64,000 nt of DNA from Bradyrhizobium arachidis (GTDB lineage Bacteria > Pseudomonadota > Alphaproteobacteria > Rhizobiales > Xanthobacteraceae): contig NZ_CP030050.1 of assembly GCF_015291705.1 (NCBI RefSeq), forward strand, positions 2,914,001 through 2,978,000, given 5' to 3'. The number at the start of each line of letters is the position of its first letter. Positions within the stretch are counted from its first letter, which is position 1. Shown piece after piece: positions 8,130-16,120 of the stretch. A model generated the notes under the pieces. That model was not told the origin of the DNA. It saw only the letters and a list, made by a program, of their open reading frames with translations, and did not search any database. Made by a program: the position numbers and the translations under genes.

Positions 8130-9485
8130 ATGTCCAAGCGAGAACTCCATTTCGGCCTGATGTTCTGGGCCGGCGGTACGCACCCGAGTGGCTGGCGGTA
8201 TCCTTCCTCCCATGCGGGAGCCGCCTTCGACATCGAGTTCCTGCAGCGGGTGACCCAACTGGTGGAAGCGGCCAAGTTCGATTTTCTCTTTCTGGGCGAC
8301 CGGCTGGCGAGCGATCCAGGCTTGCAGACCACCAATCCTTCGCAGATGTCTCGCCTTGAGCCCTTCGTGTCCGGTGCGAGCCTGGCGTCGGCAACCAGCC
8401 ATATTGGTATCGTCGTCACGGCTAACCCGACTTACTACGATCCTTACAATCTCGCTCGGATGTTCGCCTCGCTCGATCACCTGAGCCAGGGCCGCGCGTC
8501 CTGGAATCTGGTGACGGGCGCGGACGCAATCGCGGCCGGCAATTTTTCGCGCGAGGATCACTGGGATACCGAGAAGCGCTACGACTGGGCGGACGAATTT
8601 GTCACCGTGGTCCGGGGACTTTGGGATAGCGACGCGAATACTCCGCTGAATCATAAGGGGCGGTATTTCGATGTCGCCGGACCGCTCAACATCAGGCGCC
8701 CGCCTCAGGGCCACCCGGTCATCCTGCATGCCGGCACCTCCGATCGCTCGCGCGAGCTCGGCGCGCGCGATGCTGATGTCATCTTCGCTGGACAAGCCAC
8801 GATCGAAAGCGCGAAGGCCTATTATGCGGACGTCAAATCCAGGGCCGGCAAATATGGTCGGACGGATGCCGACATCGCCATCCTGCCCGGGCTGACCCCG
8901 GTCGTTGCCGAAACGACCGCAAAGGCTGTTGAGATATACGACCATCTCAACTCGTTCATCGCGCTCGACCCGGAGGGCGACGGCGGCGAGGCGAGCCGCT
9001 ACGGCTCTCTCGGCAGAATGGGGAAACGTCGCAACCTCACGGCAGTGTCGACCGTGATCGGGGTCGACATCGCCGGTCAGGACCGGGATGCGCCCGTCGA
9101 CCCCGTGGTGCTGGCCGAAGCCAACGAAGAGGGCCAGCGGCTGTTTGCGCATGTCACGCGCCTCACCCGGCGCGACGTGAGGGGCGCCAGGCGCCTGACC
9201 TATCGTGACCTCATCATCGGCCACATCAGCATCGGCGCCACTGTCGTCGGCGATCCGGTCGAGGTGGCCGACCACATCCAGCTCTGGTTCGATGAACGGG
9301 CCGCCGACGGTTTCAATATCTTCCCCCCTTACGTCCCTGAATCCGTCGAGGCCTTTACCAGCCTTGTGGTGCCCGAGTTGCAGCGGCGCGGTCTTTACCG
9401 AACCGAATATTCCGGTTCGACCTTTCGGGATCATCTGGGCTTGGCAAAGCCGGCTCCAATCAATTCGAACGCATCGCGCAATTGA
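8130..9485 (+). CDS. LLM-class flavin-dependent monooxygenase, NtaA/SnaA/DszA type
   Basis: A 451-aa flavin monooxygenase with family signatures YDPYNLARMFASLDHLSQGRASWN and NLVTGADAIAAGNF, followed by RYDWADEFVTVVRGLWDS. The C-terminal VVPELQRRGLYRTEY block is typical of the NtaA/SnaA/DszA/DmoA group. Those enzymes take FMNH2 from a partner reductase and cleave C-S or C-N bonds. The ATG at 8130 lies 20 bases after the preceding stop; an in-frame upstream extension overlaps the previous gene and is not used. Last gene of the five-gene plus-strand unit, followed by a strong hairpin. Confidence 0.9.
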   Translation: MSKRELHFGLMFWAGGTHPSGWRYPSSHAGAAFDIEFLQRVTQLVEAAKFDFLFLGDRLASDPGLQTTNPSQMSRLEPFVSGASLASATSHIGIVVTANPTYYDPYNLARMFASLDHLSQGRASWNLVTGADAIAAGNFSREDHWDTEKRYDWADEFVTVVRGLWDSDANTPLNHKGRYFDVAGPLNIRRPPQGHPVILHAGTSDRSRELGARDADVIFAGQATIESAKAYYADVKSRAGKYGRTDADIAILPGLTPVVAETTAKAVEIYDHLNSFIALDPEGDGGEASRYGSLGRMGKRRNLTAVSTVIGVDIAGQDRDAPVDPVVLAEANEEGQRLFAHVTRLTRRDVRGARRLTYRDLIIGHISIGATVVGDPVEVADHIQLWFDERAADGFNIFPPYVPESVEAFTSLVVPELQRRGLYRTEYSGSTFRDHLGLAKPAPINSNASRN

Positions 9486-9524
9486 ACCTGGATTGGCCGT
9501 CTTTTGCGCCAATCCGTCGGACCT

Positions 9525-9553
9525 CGTCGCCGGCCCTGGCAGGGCCGGCGATG
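9525..9553. terminator. GC-rich hairpin between convergent genes
   Basis: TCGCCGGCCCT (9527-9537) and AGGGCCGGCGA (9541-9551) form a perfect 11-bp stem with a 3-base loop, extendable by a wobble pair and a G-C pair. It lies between the stops at 9485 (plus) and 9583 (minus). There is no T-run on either side, so it may act as a bidirectional but weak intrinsic terminator. Confidence 0.6.
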
Positions 9554-9582
9554 AGCGTCCTCTGGTGCGGTCGCGATCGAGA

Positions 9583-10839
9583 TCAGTTCACGGAGAACGG
9601 CAACTGGTAGGGCCGCCCGAACGGGACGCCGTCTCGCACGGTCTGCACCGCCTTGAGATAGGCCTTTCCGGTGCGGGGGTTGTTCGACGTGTCGAGCAGC
9701 TGGACCGGACCCTCGATCAGCTCGAGGATGGACACATCTCCGGGCGCTCCCACCTGCAAGGTGCCGAGCTTCGGGATTTTGCCGATGATGGTGGCCGGCC
9801 TGATGGTGGCAGCCGCGATGACGTCTTCGAGCGAGAAGCCCAACGCTAGAAACTTGCTCAACACCCAGGGCAGATAGGGCTGGCTCGGCGTATTGGCGGC
9901 TACGACGTGGACGTCGCTGGAGATGGTGTCGAATGTCAGCCCCTGCTGGATTGCGGCTTCCGCGATATCGAAGTTGAAACTGCCCGCGCCGTGGCCGACG
10001 TCGATCAGGATGCCGCGCTTCTTGGCCTCCAGCAGCGCCGGCAGCACCTTGCCGTTCTGCACCGTGTTGTTGCCGAGACTGCTGTACGGATGGGTGAGAA
10101 TGTCGCCGGGGCGCAACGCGTTGACGAGGACCTGGAGATCTCCGGGCGCATCGCCGATATGGCACATCACCCGCCCATTCGTTCCAGAACGCTCGACCGC
10201 CTGGATGGCGCGCTTGAGCGGCTCGATTCCATTGTCTCCCACCAGCGCCAGGGTTTCCCGGACCTTGGCGCCAAGGACGATGTCCTGGTTCTCGGCGATG
10301 GCCAGCGCGGTCGCGTCGACGTCGGCGTATTTGATGTTGACGGTTTCGCCGACCGGGAAGCCCGCGAGGCCGATGGTCGAGATATTGACGAAAGCGAATA
10401 CGCGGCTGCGTGATTGTGCGGCGACGGCGCGCTTGAATGCGGAGAAATTGTTCGCCCCTGCGTCGCCGGCACTCACGTAAGTGGTCGTCCCGGAGAACGG
10501 CACAAGCTCATCCGGCGGAATGCCGATTGCCGAGCCGTATGGGTAGATATGCGCATGGAGATCGACCAGACCGGGCGTGACTATCTTGCCCTTGGCGTCG
10601 ATCGAGCGCTTCGCGAGAGCCGGATCGATCGTCTGTTCGATCGCGGCGATCCGGCCCAGGCGAATGCCGATGTCGCGGACGCCACGTAGCGCCTGACTGG
10701 GGTCAATGACTTCACCGCCGCGGATGACGAGGTCGAAGGTCTGCGGCGTATCGCCGAAGGAGGTGCCGGCTCCGGTTGCTGCCGCGCCGAGGACGGTCGC
10801 GGCGCCGGTGAGGAAATCGCGGCGTGTTGGATGACGCAT
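9583..10839 (-). CDS. Tat-exported amidohydrolase/deacetylase-family metallohydrolase
   Basis: A 418-aa amidohydrolase with a twin-arginine signal (TRRDFLTG, residues 5-12). Metal ligands are visible: His95 and His97 in DLHAH, Lys192 in GAKVRE (likely the carboxylated bridging lysine), His227, His250 and Asp309. The order matches dihydroorotase-like and D-amino-acid or N-acyl deacetylase enzymes. It starts 13 bases after the MetQ-like gene on the same strand. Export by Tat would place it in the periplasm, where it could release an amino acid or amine for the adjacent binding protein (inference). Confidence 0.87.
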   Translation of the reverse strand: MRHPTRRDFLTGAATVLGAAATGAGTSFGDTPQTFDLVIRGGEVIDPSQALRGVRDIGIRLGRIAAIEQTIDPALAKRSIDAKGKIVTPGLVDLHAHIYPYGSAIGIPPDELVPFSGTTTYVSAGDAGANNFSAFKRAVAAQSRSRVFAFVNISTIGLAGFPVGETVNIKYADVDATALAIAENQDIVLGAKVRETLALVGDNGIEPLKRAIQAVERSGTNGRVMCHIGDAPGDLQVLVNALRPGDILTHPYSSLGNNTVQNGKVLPALLEAKKRGILIDVGHGAGSFNFDIAEAAIQQGLTFDTISSDVHVVAANTPSQPYLPWVLSKFLALGFSLEDVIAAATIRPATIIGKIPKLGTLQVGAPGDVSILELIEGPVQLLDTSNNPRTGKAYLKAVQTVRDGVPFGRPYQLPFSVN

Positions 10840-10852
10840 GTCGCTTCTCCGC

Positions 10853-11662
10853 TTACCACGCCGCCAGGATCGAGCCGTTGAACTTCTTGCCGATGAAGTC
10901 CTTTACCGGCTGCGACCTGTAGATCCCGATGAATTGCTGGATTTGCGCATCGTCCTTGCGATCCTCGCGCGCGGCGAAGACCAGCGTGAAATACGGCTTG
11001 GCCTGGGCATCGGTCGTTTCCGCGACAAGAGCCTTGTTGAGGTCGAGGCCAGCGAGATAGGCGTAGTTGGAGGAGACGAAGGCTGCGGCGACGTCGTCAA
11101 GCGACCGGGGCAATTGGGCGGCGTCGATTTCGAGGATCTGCAGCTTCTTGGGATTCTCGACCACGTCCAGAGTGCTCGCGGACAAGCCTGCGTTCGGCTT
11201 CAACCTAAGGAGACTAGCCTTCTCGAACAACAGCAGCGCACGTGCCGCGTTGGTGGGGTCGTTCGGAATCGCGATCTTGGAGCCGTCGGGTATGTCCGAT
11301 GCCTTGGCGTATTTCTTCGAATGGATGCCGGCCGGCACCAGGATCGATTCATCGAGTGGGACGAGCTTGTAGCCGCGCGCTTTGATCTGGTTGGCCAGGT
11401 AGAACCGGTGCTGGAAGTTATTCAGGTCGATGTCGCCCGACTGTAGCGCAGCGTTCGGCTGGTTCCAGTCGCTGAATTCGATGATTTCGGCCTTCAAGCC
11501 CTCCTTCTCGGACAGTCGGGCCGCCTCGCGAAGGATATCGCCATAAGGACCGGCCGAAACGCCGACCTTGAGCACCTTGTCGGCGGCAGCGGAAGGCGTG
11601 GCGTGCGCAAGGAGCGTAAGACCTGACAGAGCGATGACCAGAAAGCGTGGAAGAGATTTCAT
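10853..11662 (-). CDS. metQ: MetQ/NlpA-family substrate-binding protein
   Basis: A 269-aa periplasmic binding protein of the NlpA/MetQ family, which serves D/L-methionine ABC importers. Signal peptide at residues 1-27. Family features are VGVSAGPYGDILREA, the IIEFSDWNQPN strand, DLNNFQH and the KIAIPNDPTN loop. Start at the ATG at 11662, directly before the signal peptide; an in-frame extension upstream has no signal character. No MetN ATPase or MetI permease is nearby, so it must share a remote one. Paired with the exported amidohydrolase. Confidence 0.87.
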   Translation of the reverse strand: MKSLPRFLVIALSGLTLLAHATPSAAADKVLKVGVSAGPYGDILREAARLSEKEGLKAEIIEFSDWNQPNAALQSGDIDLNNFQHRFYLANQIKARGYKLVPLDESILVPAGIHSKKYAKASDIPDGSKIAIPNDPTNAARALLLFEKASLLRLKPNAGLSASTLDVVENPKKLQILEIDAAQLPRSLDDVAAAFVSSNYAYLAGLDLNKALVAETTDAQAKPYFTLVFAAREDRKDDAQIQQFIGIYRSQPVKDFIGKKFNGSILAAW

Positions 11663-12237
11663 GTGATGCAAGTCTCGAAGCAGATGGTTTAGGGGAGAAC
11701 ACGACCGCCGGCCGCGCCATGGAGCAGCCGATCGGGCCGCGCGCATGATCGGTCGGCGCGGTCGACTGCGTCAATGAAATGGAATTGTGAATGTGCGGCC
11801 TGGGAGAGGATGCCGCTCAAGTGGCGTCACTGGATGATGGATTATTTATCCGCCGGTCATGTCGTCGTACCGTCGATGAGAATCGTGGTCGTCCCGCGAG
11901 CGCTGGCGATCTGCGGCACATTCAGGGAGGGCGCGATGGCAGCACGCGGAAATGCTCATCGCGGCAACGATTAATTTTCCGATTATTCGTGATGGCTTGG
12001 CATATCGCGCCTGCGATACGGCCACTGAAGAACACGCGGCGTGCTATATTCACGGATGCATTGACTTCGACAAGCTGTCGGACGGATATTGATTGTATTG
12101 ATGTTTCGCAGAGTACGGATCGGCCGCGAGCCCTGCCGCTCTGGGCGCGACAGCGGCGGCAGGATCGGCCGGACAATGCGCGGCATCGGCATCAATGATC
12201 GGAGACGCCAATCATCTGAATTGGCGAGCATGCAATC
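11663..12237. other. Long intergenic region, possible promoter only
   Basis: About 575 bases without a supported gene. The only suggestive element is TTGACT (12061-12066) and GATATT (12085-12090), 18 bases apart, a weak sigma-70-like promoter pointing to the small gene at 12238 and the monooxygenase at 12557. The long minus-strand frame across 11983-12618 has no family features. Confidence 0.35.
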
Positions 12238-12432
12238 ATGTCCCTTGCCTTTGCCATTGAGCTGCAATCCCGATCCGTCGGGTTCGTCGTTCGCGACGGG
12301 AAGCGCTACCGCTTTCAGTCGGCACTCCATGACCTCAGTCGCTTGAACGGGCGGTCGTTTCGCTCGCCCCAGGATGCAGAGAAGGCGATCCGACGGCAGT
12401 TGCAGCCGAAGAGATCCGAGGCCATTGGATAA
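12238..12432 (+). CDS. Small hypothetical protein, 64 aa
   Basis: A short ATG-initiated frame with balanced composition: VGFVVRDGKRYRFQS, then a stretch ending DAEKAIRRQL. It looks like the small soluble proteins of about 60 residues that are common in Bradyrhizobium genomes, with a beta-hairpin followed by a helix. No strong ribosome-binding site is present and no function is known. It lies 124 bases before a monooxygenase gene on the same strand and could share its promoter. Confidence 0.5.
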   Translation: MSLAFAIELQSRSVGFVVRDGKRYRFQSALHDLSRLNGRSFRSPQDAEKAIRRQLQPKRSEAIG

Positions 12433-12556
12433 TTCCGCGCAATGCGCGGAAGCCGCTGGCAAGTGAAGCCAGCGGCGCGACAGGCGGGCGCGGATCGGTG
12501 CTCCATTTGCCAGCTCGGCCCAACGGCCGACATTCATCATCACAAGGAGCGCCCTG

Positions 12557-13936
12557 ATGGCCGCGAAGAAACAAATTCTCCTCAATGCCTTCAACATGAA
12601 CTGTGTCGGCCATATCAACCACGGAGCCTGGACGCATCCGCGTGACCGTTCGTCCGACTACAACACGCTGGCCTACTGGACGGATCAAGCGAAGCTGCTC
12701 GAGCGCGGCCTCTTCGACGGAATATTCATCGCTGATATCATCGGTGTCTATGACGTCTACGGCGGCGGGATCGATCTGACGGCGCGAGAGGCCGTACAGC
12801 TTCCCGTGAACGATCCGATCCTGCTCGTCTCGGCCATGGCGGCGGTCACGACGAATCTGGGCTTCGGCATCACCGTGAACGTGCACAATGAAGCGCCCTA
12901 TACCTTGGCCCGGCGCTTTTCGACCCTCGATCATCTGACGCGAGGACGCATCGGCTGGAACATCGTCACCGGCTATCTGGAGAGCGCGCATCGCGGCAAG
13001 GGCGACGGACATCTCCCCGAGCATGACCGCCGCTACGACTATGCCAACGAATATCTCGAGGTCCTCTACAAGCTCTGGGAGGGAAGCTGGGATGACGATG
13101 CTGTCCTCCGGGATCGGGCGGCGCGCGTTTTCACCGATCCCAACAAGGTCAGGCCGATCTCGCATCGCGGCGAGTTTTTCGACGTCGAGGGCTACCATCT
13201 TGCAGAGCCGTCGATACAGCGTACGCCGGTGCTCTACCAGGCCGGCACCTCACCGCGGGGCCGCACTTTCGCTGGTCAGCACGCCGAATGCGTCTTCATC
13301 TCTGCCCGCGACAAGCCAACGGCCCGGAATGCAGTCCGTGCGATCCGGGCTGAGGCCGAACGCGCGGGACGCCGTCCCGGCGACATCAAGATCTTTGTCG
13401 GCATCGCCGTGGTGCCGGGCCGGACCGCGGCCGAGGCCGGCGAAAAACGCGACGAGTATCTGCGCTACGCCAGCCCGGAGGCGGGACTGGCACATTTCTC
13501 CGCCTCGACCGGCATCGATTTCGCCCGCTACGAGCTCGACGAACCCATTCCTTACGCGCCCGGCAACGCGATCCAGTCGGCGACGGCCGCGGCCGCGCAA
13601 AGGGGCCTTACGAAGCGCGATCTCCTCAAGGAGCTCGCCCTCGGTGGGCGCCATGCCGCGATTACGGGCGACGGACCGGCGATTGCCGATGAGCTTCAGA
13701 ATTGGATCGATGAGACGGATGTCGACGGTTTCAATCTCAGCCGCATCGTTGTGCCGGAGAGCTATGAGGACTTCATCGATATCGTGGTCCCCGAACTTCA
13801 GAACCGCGGTCTCTACAAGACCGCGTATTCGGAAGGCTCTTTGCGTCATAAGCTGTTCGGTCAAGGAGACCGGCTGCCCGCCCGGCACGCGGCCGGAGCC
13901 TTCCAGCCCGGCGCGCGTCAGAGCGCTGCGGAATAG
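12557..13936 (+). CDS. LLM-class flavin-dependent monooxygenase, NtaA/DmoA type
   Basis: A 459-aa FMNH2-dependent monooxygenase. N-terminus LNAFNMNCVGHINHGAW, then FDGIFIADIIGVYD, TLARRFSTLDHLTRGRIGWN and NIVTGYLESA are hallmarks of the NtaA/DmoA/SnaA group. RYDYANEYLEVLYKLWEGSW is the conserved central helix and RNKLFG-like RHKLFG closes the protein. AAGGAG lies 8 bases before the ATG. It most resembles the enzyme at 44721, so the two are paralogs. A C-S-cleaving role such as on a sulfide or sulfonate is likely; the substrate is not determined. Confidence 0.9.
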   Translation: MAAKKQILLNAFNMNCVGHINHGAWTHPRDRSSDYNTLAYWTDQAKLLERGLFDGIFIADIIGVYDVYGGGIDLTAREAVQLPVNDPILLVSAMAAVTTNLGFGITVNVHNEAPYTLARRFSTLDHLTRGRIGWNIVTGYLESAHRGKGDGHLPEHDRRYDYANEYLEVLYKLWEGSWDDDAVLRDRAARVFTDPNKVRPISHRGEFFDVEGYHLAEPSIQRTPVLYQAGTSPRGRTFAGQHAECVFISARDKPTARNAVRAIRAEAERAGRRPGDIKIFVGIAVVPGRTAAEAGEKRDEYLRYASPEAGLAHFSASTGIDFARYELDEPIPYAPGNAIQSATAAAAQRGLTKRDLLKELALGGRHAAITGDGPAIADELQNWIDETDVDGFNLSRIVVPESYEDFIDIVVPELQNRGLYKTAYSEGSLRHKLFGQGDRLPARHAAGAFQPGARQSAAE

Positions 13937-13994
13937 GCGAGAGGGCCGCCATTACGATGCCTGGATGGGCAATGAAAGCGGTTTGCGGCCGTCG

Positions 13995-14945
13995 TCAAGC
14001 CGGCGGCCGCCAGACGATGTCGCGCACCGATATCTGCTTCGGCACCACGCCGAGCCTCGTCAGGCGATCGGCCGTCTTCTGTTGCTGAGACAGGATCGCG
14101 TCGCTGAGCGGGACCACGTCGAAGCTGGCGCGCGCGTTGACCTCCGCGAGGACTTTTGGATTGATCCCCGTCGCCTGTGAAAGTGCGGCTTTCACCTCGT
14201 CGAGATGGGCCTTTGCCCATGCGCCCGCCTCGGCAGAACCGTCGATGAGATCGCGAACGAGTTCGGGATGGCTATTCGCGAACGTGGAATTTGCCAGGAG
14301 GAAGCTGGCATTGTCGGGGAGGATGTCGCCGCTGTAAGTGAGGACCCGCGTTTCCGAACGGGCTTGCGCAAGGGCGAAATAGGGATCCCACACGACCCAG
14401 GCGTCGATGCTGCCATTCTCGAAGGCGAGGGCGGCGTCGGCGGCACCCAGGCTGACGGAGGTGATGTCGGCAATCGACAGCCCGTTCTGCTCCAGCGCGG
14501 CGGCGATGAGGTTGTGCGAGCTCGAGCCCTTGGCGTAGCCGACCTTCTTGCCCTTCAGGTCGGCAATGGACCGGATCGGCGAGCTGCCCTTGACCAAGAT
14601 GCCCTCGCTCTTCGGTCCCGAGGGCTGCCCTGCGAGGTAGACGATCTGTCCTCCGGAGGCCTGCACGAAGATGCAGCCGACATTTCCGGCATTGCCGAAG
14701 CTGACATTGCCGATATCCATGGCCTGCAGCAGATTCAGCCCCGAAGTGAATTCGACCCAGTTGACCGCGATGCCTCGTTTCTCGAAACGCCGTTCGAAGA
14801 TCTTGAGGAGGCGCGCGACCAGCGGGATTCCAGTCTTCTGGAATCCGAGCGTCAGGGTTTCGATCGATCCGCTGCGAGCTGGCTGTGCGCCGACCACAAT
14901 GCCCGACGCGGTCAATCCGGAAACGAAGAGGCGGCGGCTGATCAT
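13995..14945 (-). CDS. Sulfonate-type ABC substrate-binding protein, orphan, Tat-like signal
   Basis: A 316-aa SsuA-type binding protein with TLGFQKTG, DIGNVSFGNAGNVGCIF, ADLKGKKVGYAKGSSSHN and AWVVWDPYFALAQA, all typical of aliphatic sulfonate receptors. The signal begins ISRRLFVSG, which fits the twin-arginine pattern rather than an ordinary Sec signal. I use the ATG at 14945, about 12 bases after AAGGA; the ATG at 14957 directly abuts that site. No permease or ATPase adjoins it. It converges with the monooxygenase gene at 12557 and may serve one of the other sulfonate importers here. Confidence 0.87.
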   Translation of the reverse strand: MISRRLFVSGLTASGIVVGAQPARSGSIETLTLGFQKTGIPLVARLLKIFERRFEKRGIAVNWVEFTSGLNLLQAMDIGNVSFGNAGNVGCIFVQASGGQIVYLAGQPSGPKSEGILVKGSSPIRSIADLKGKKVGYAKGSSSHNLIAAALEQNGLSIADITSVSLGAADAALAFENGSIDAWVVWDPYFALAQARSETRVLTYSGDILPDNASFLLANSTFANSHPELVRDLIDGSAEAGAWAKAHLDEVKAALSQATGINPKVLAEVNARASFDVVPLSDAILSQQQKTADRLTRLGVVPKQISVRDIVWRPPA

Positions 14946-15213
14946 GGTCGGGACCATTCCTTGTAGACGATAGCCGAGCCATCGGCATTTCGATCATCGC
15001 CGCAGGCATGACGATGCGATCCACAGCAGACGTCAAGCCGATGCCCGATGCCATTCCAAAATCCGGCTGCACAGGGCAACAAACCTCTACCGCCGCGACC
15101 GGTGCCGCGCGAATGGAAACGGAGGCAGCCGCGCGGTCGACGACGGTTTCCCTGGCGGACATCGTGAAGATCGACTAACAGGCGTCCATAGGGGGATCAC
15201 GGGACAGGCTGCC

Positions 15214-16098
15214 ATGCTCGACGGTTTCCAGCGCTACGATGTCCAGACCGAAGATGCGACGATCGTTTCGTTCATCGGCGGGAGCGGTCCTCCACTGCTT
15301 CTGCTCCACGGCTATCCGCAGACCCACATCGCCTGGCGTCACATCGCTCCCGTTCTGGCGCGCGACTACGCCGTCGTCGCGACGGACCTGCGAGGTTATG
15401 GCGACGGTCGCGGGCCGCAGCAGGCCGACGCATCGGCCTATTCCAAGCGCACGATGGCGCGCGATCAGCTCGCCGTGATGAAGCAGTTCGGGTTCGACCG
15501 CTTCGCCGTCATCGGGCACGACCGTGGTGCGCGCGTCGGATACCGTATGGCGTTGGATCACCCCGAAGTCGTCCGAGCCTATGTGTCCCTGACCGTCATT
15601 CCCACCAGCGAGATGTGGGCGCGCGCCGGCAAGGATTTCGCGCTCGGGGCCTATCACTGGCTGTTGTTCGCTCAGCCCTATGACTTGCCGGAACGGCTGT
15701 TGAGCGGCGATCCCGACTTCTTCCTGGACTGGACGCTGCAAAGAATGGCCAGGGATGCGGGCGCCGTGTCGGACGACGCCCGTGCTGCCTATCGCGAGGC
15801 ATTTCGTCGACCCGAGGTGCGGCACGCGATGATGCAGGATTATCGGGCCGGCGCGACCATAGACCATGAGCATGATCTCGCTGACCGCGCTGCCGGAAGG
15901 GTCCTTGATTGCCCGGTGCTCGTGCTGTGGGAAGAGGGCCGGTTGAGCGATACCAATACAACGCTTCAGATCTGGAAGAACTGGGCCAGCGACGTTGACG
16001 GCTGGGCCATTCCCGGCGGCCATCTTCAGCCGGAAGAACAGTCTGAAGCCGTGCTGGATGCGGTCCGTCCGTTTCTCGCACGCAAGAGGCTTGGCTAA
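15214..16098 (+). CDS. Alpha/beta-hydrolase, fluoroacetate/haloacetate dehalogenase-like
   Basis: A 294-aa protein matching the fluoroacetate dehalogenase group: oxyanion motif HGYPQTHIAW, nucleophile Asp103 in GHDRGARVG, carboxylate-binding Arg104 and Arg107, halide-pocket His148, Trp149 and Tyr210, and base His269 in PGGHLQPEE. The acid corresponding to Asp134 of the characterised Rhodopseudomonas enzyme is Thr127 here, which is unusual. It may act on halo-acids or be a relative with another substrate. Downstream, a 6-bp hairpin lies between it and a convergent gene. Confidence 0.85.
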   Translation: MLDGFQRYDVQTEDATIVSFIGGSGPPLLLLHGYPQTHIAWRHIAPVLARDYAVVATDLRGYGDGRGPQQADASAYSKRTMARDQLAVMKQFGFDRFAVIGHDRGARVGYRMALDHPEVVRAYVSLTVIPTSEMWARAGKDFALGAYHWLLFAQPYDLPERLLSGDPDFFLDWTLQRMARDAGAVSDDARAAYREAFRRPEVRHAMMQDYRAGATIDHEHDLADRAAGRVLDCPVLVLWEEGRLSDTNTTLQIWKNWASDVDGWAIPGGHLQPEEQSEAVLDAVRPFLARKRLG

Positions 16099-16102
16099 TT
16101 GA

Positions 16103-16120
16103 GATCAGGAAGCTCTGATC
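16103..16120. terminator. Short hairpin between convergent genes
   Basis: GATCAG (16103-16108) and CTGATC (16115-16120) form a 6-bp stem with a 6-base loop between the stops at 16098 and 16119. Weak, without a T-run. Confidence 0.35.

Noticed and set aside
7860..9512. Long open frame of 550 codons on the minus strand
   Set aside because: It is antisense to the two LLM monooxygenase genes, has no family motifs and reflects the codon bias of a high-GC genome.
11983..12618. Open frame of 211 codons on the minus strand
   Set aside because: Overlaps the small plus-strand gene and the start and ribosome site of the monooxygenase gene; no family features.
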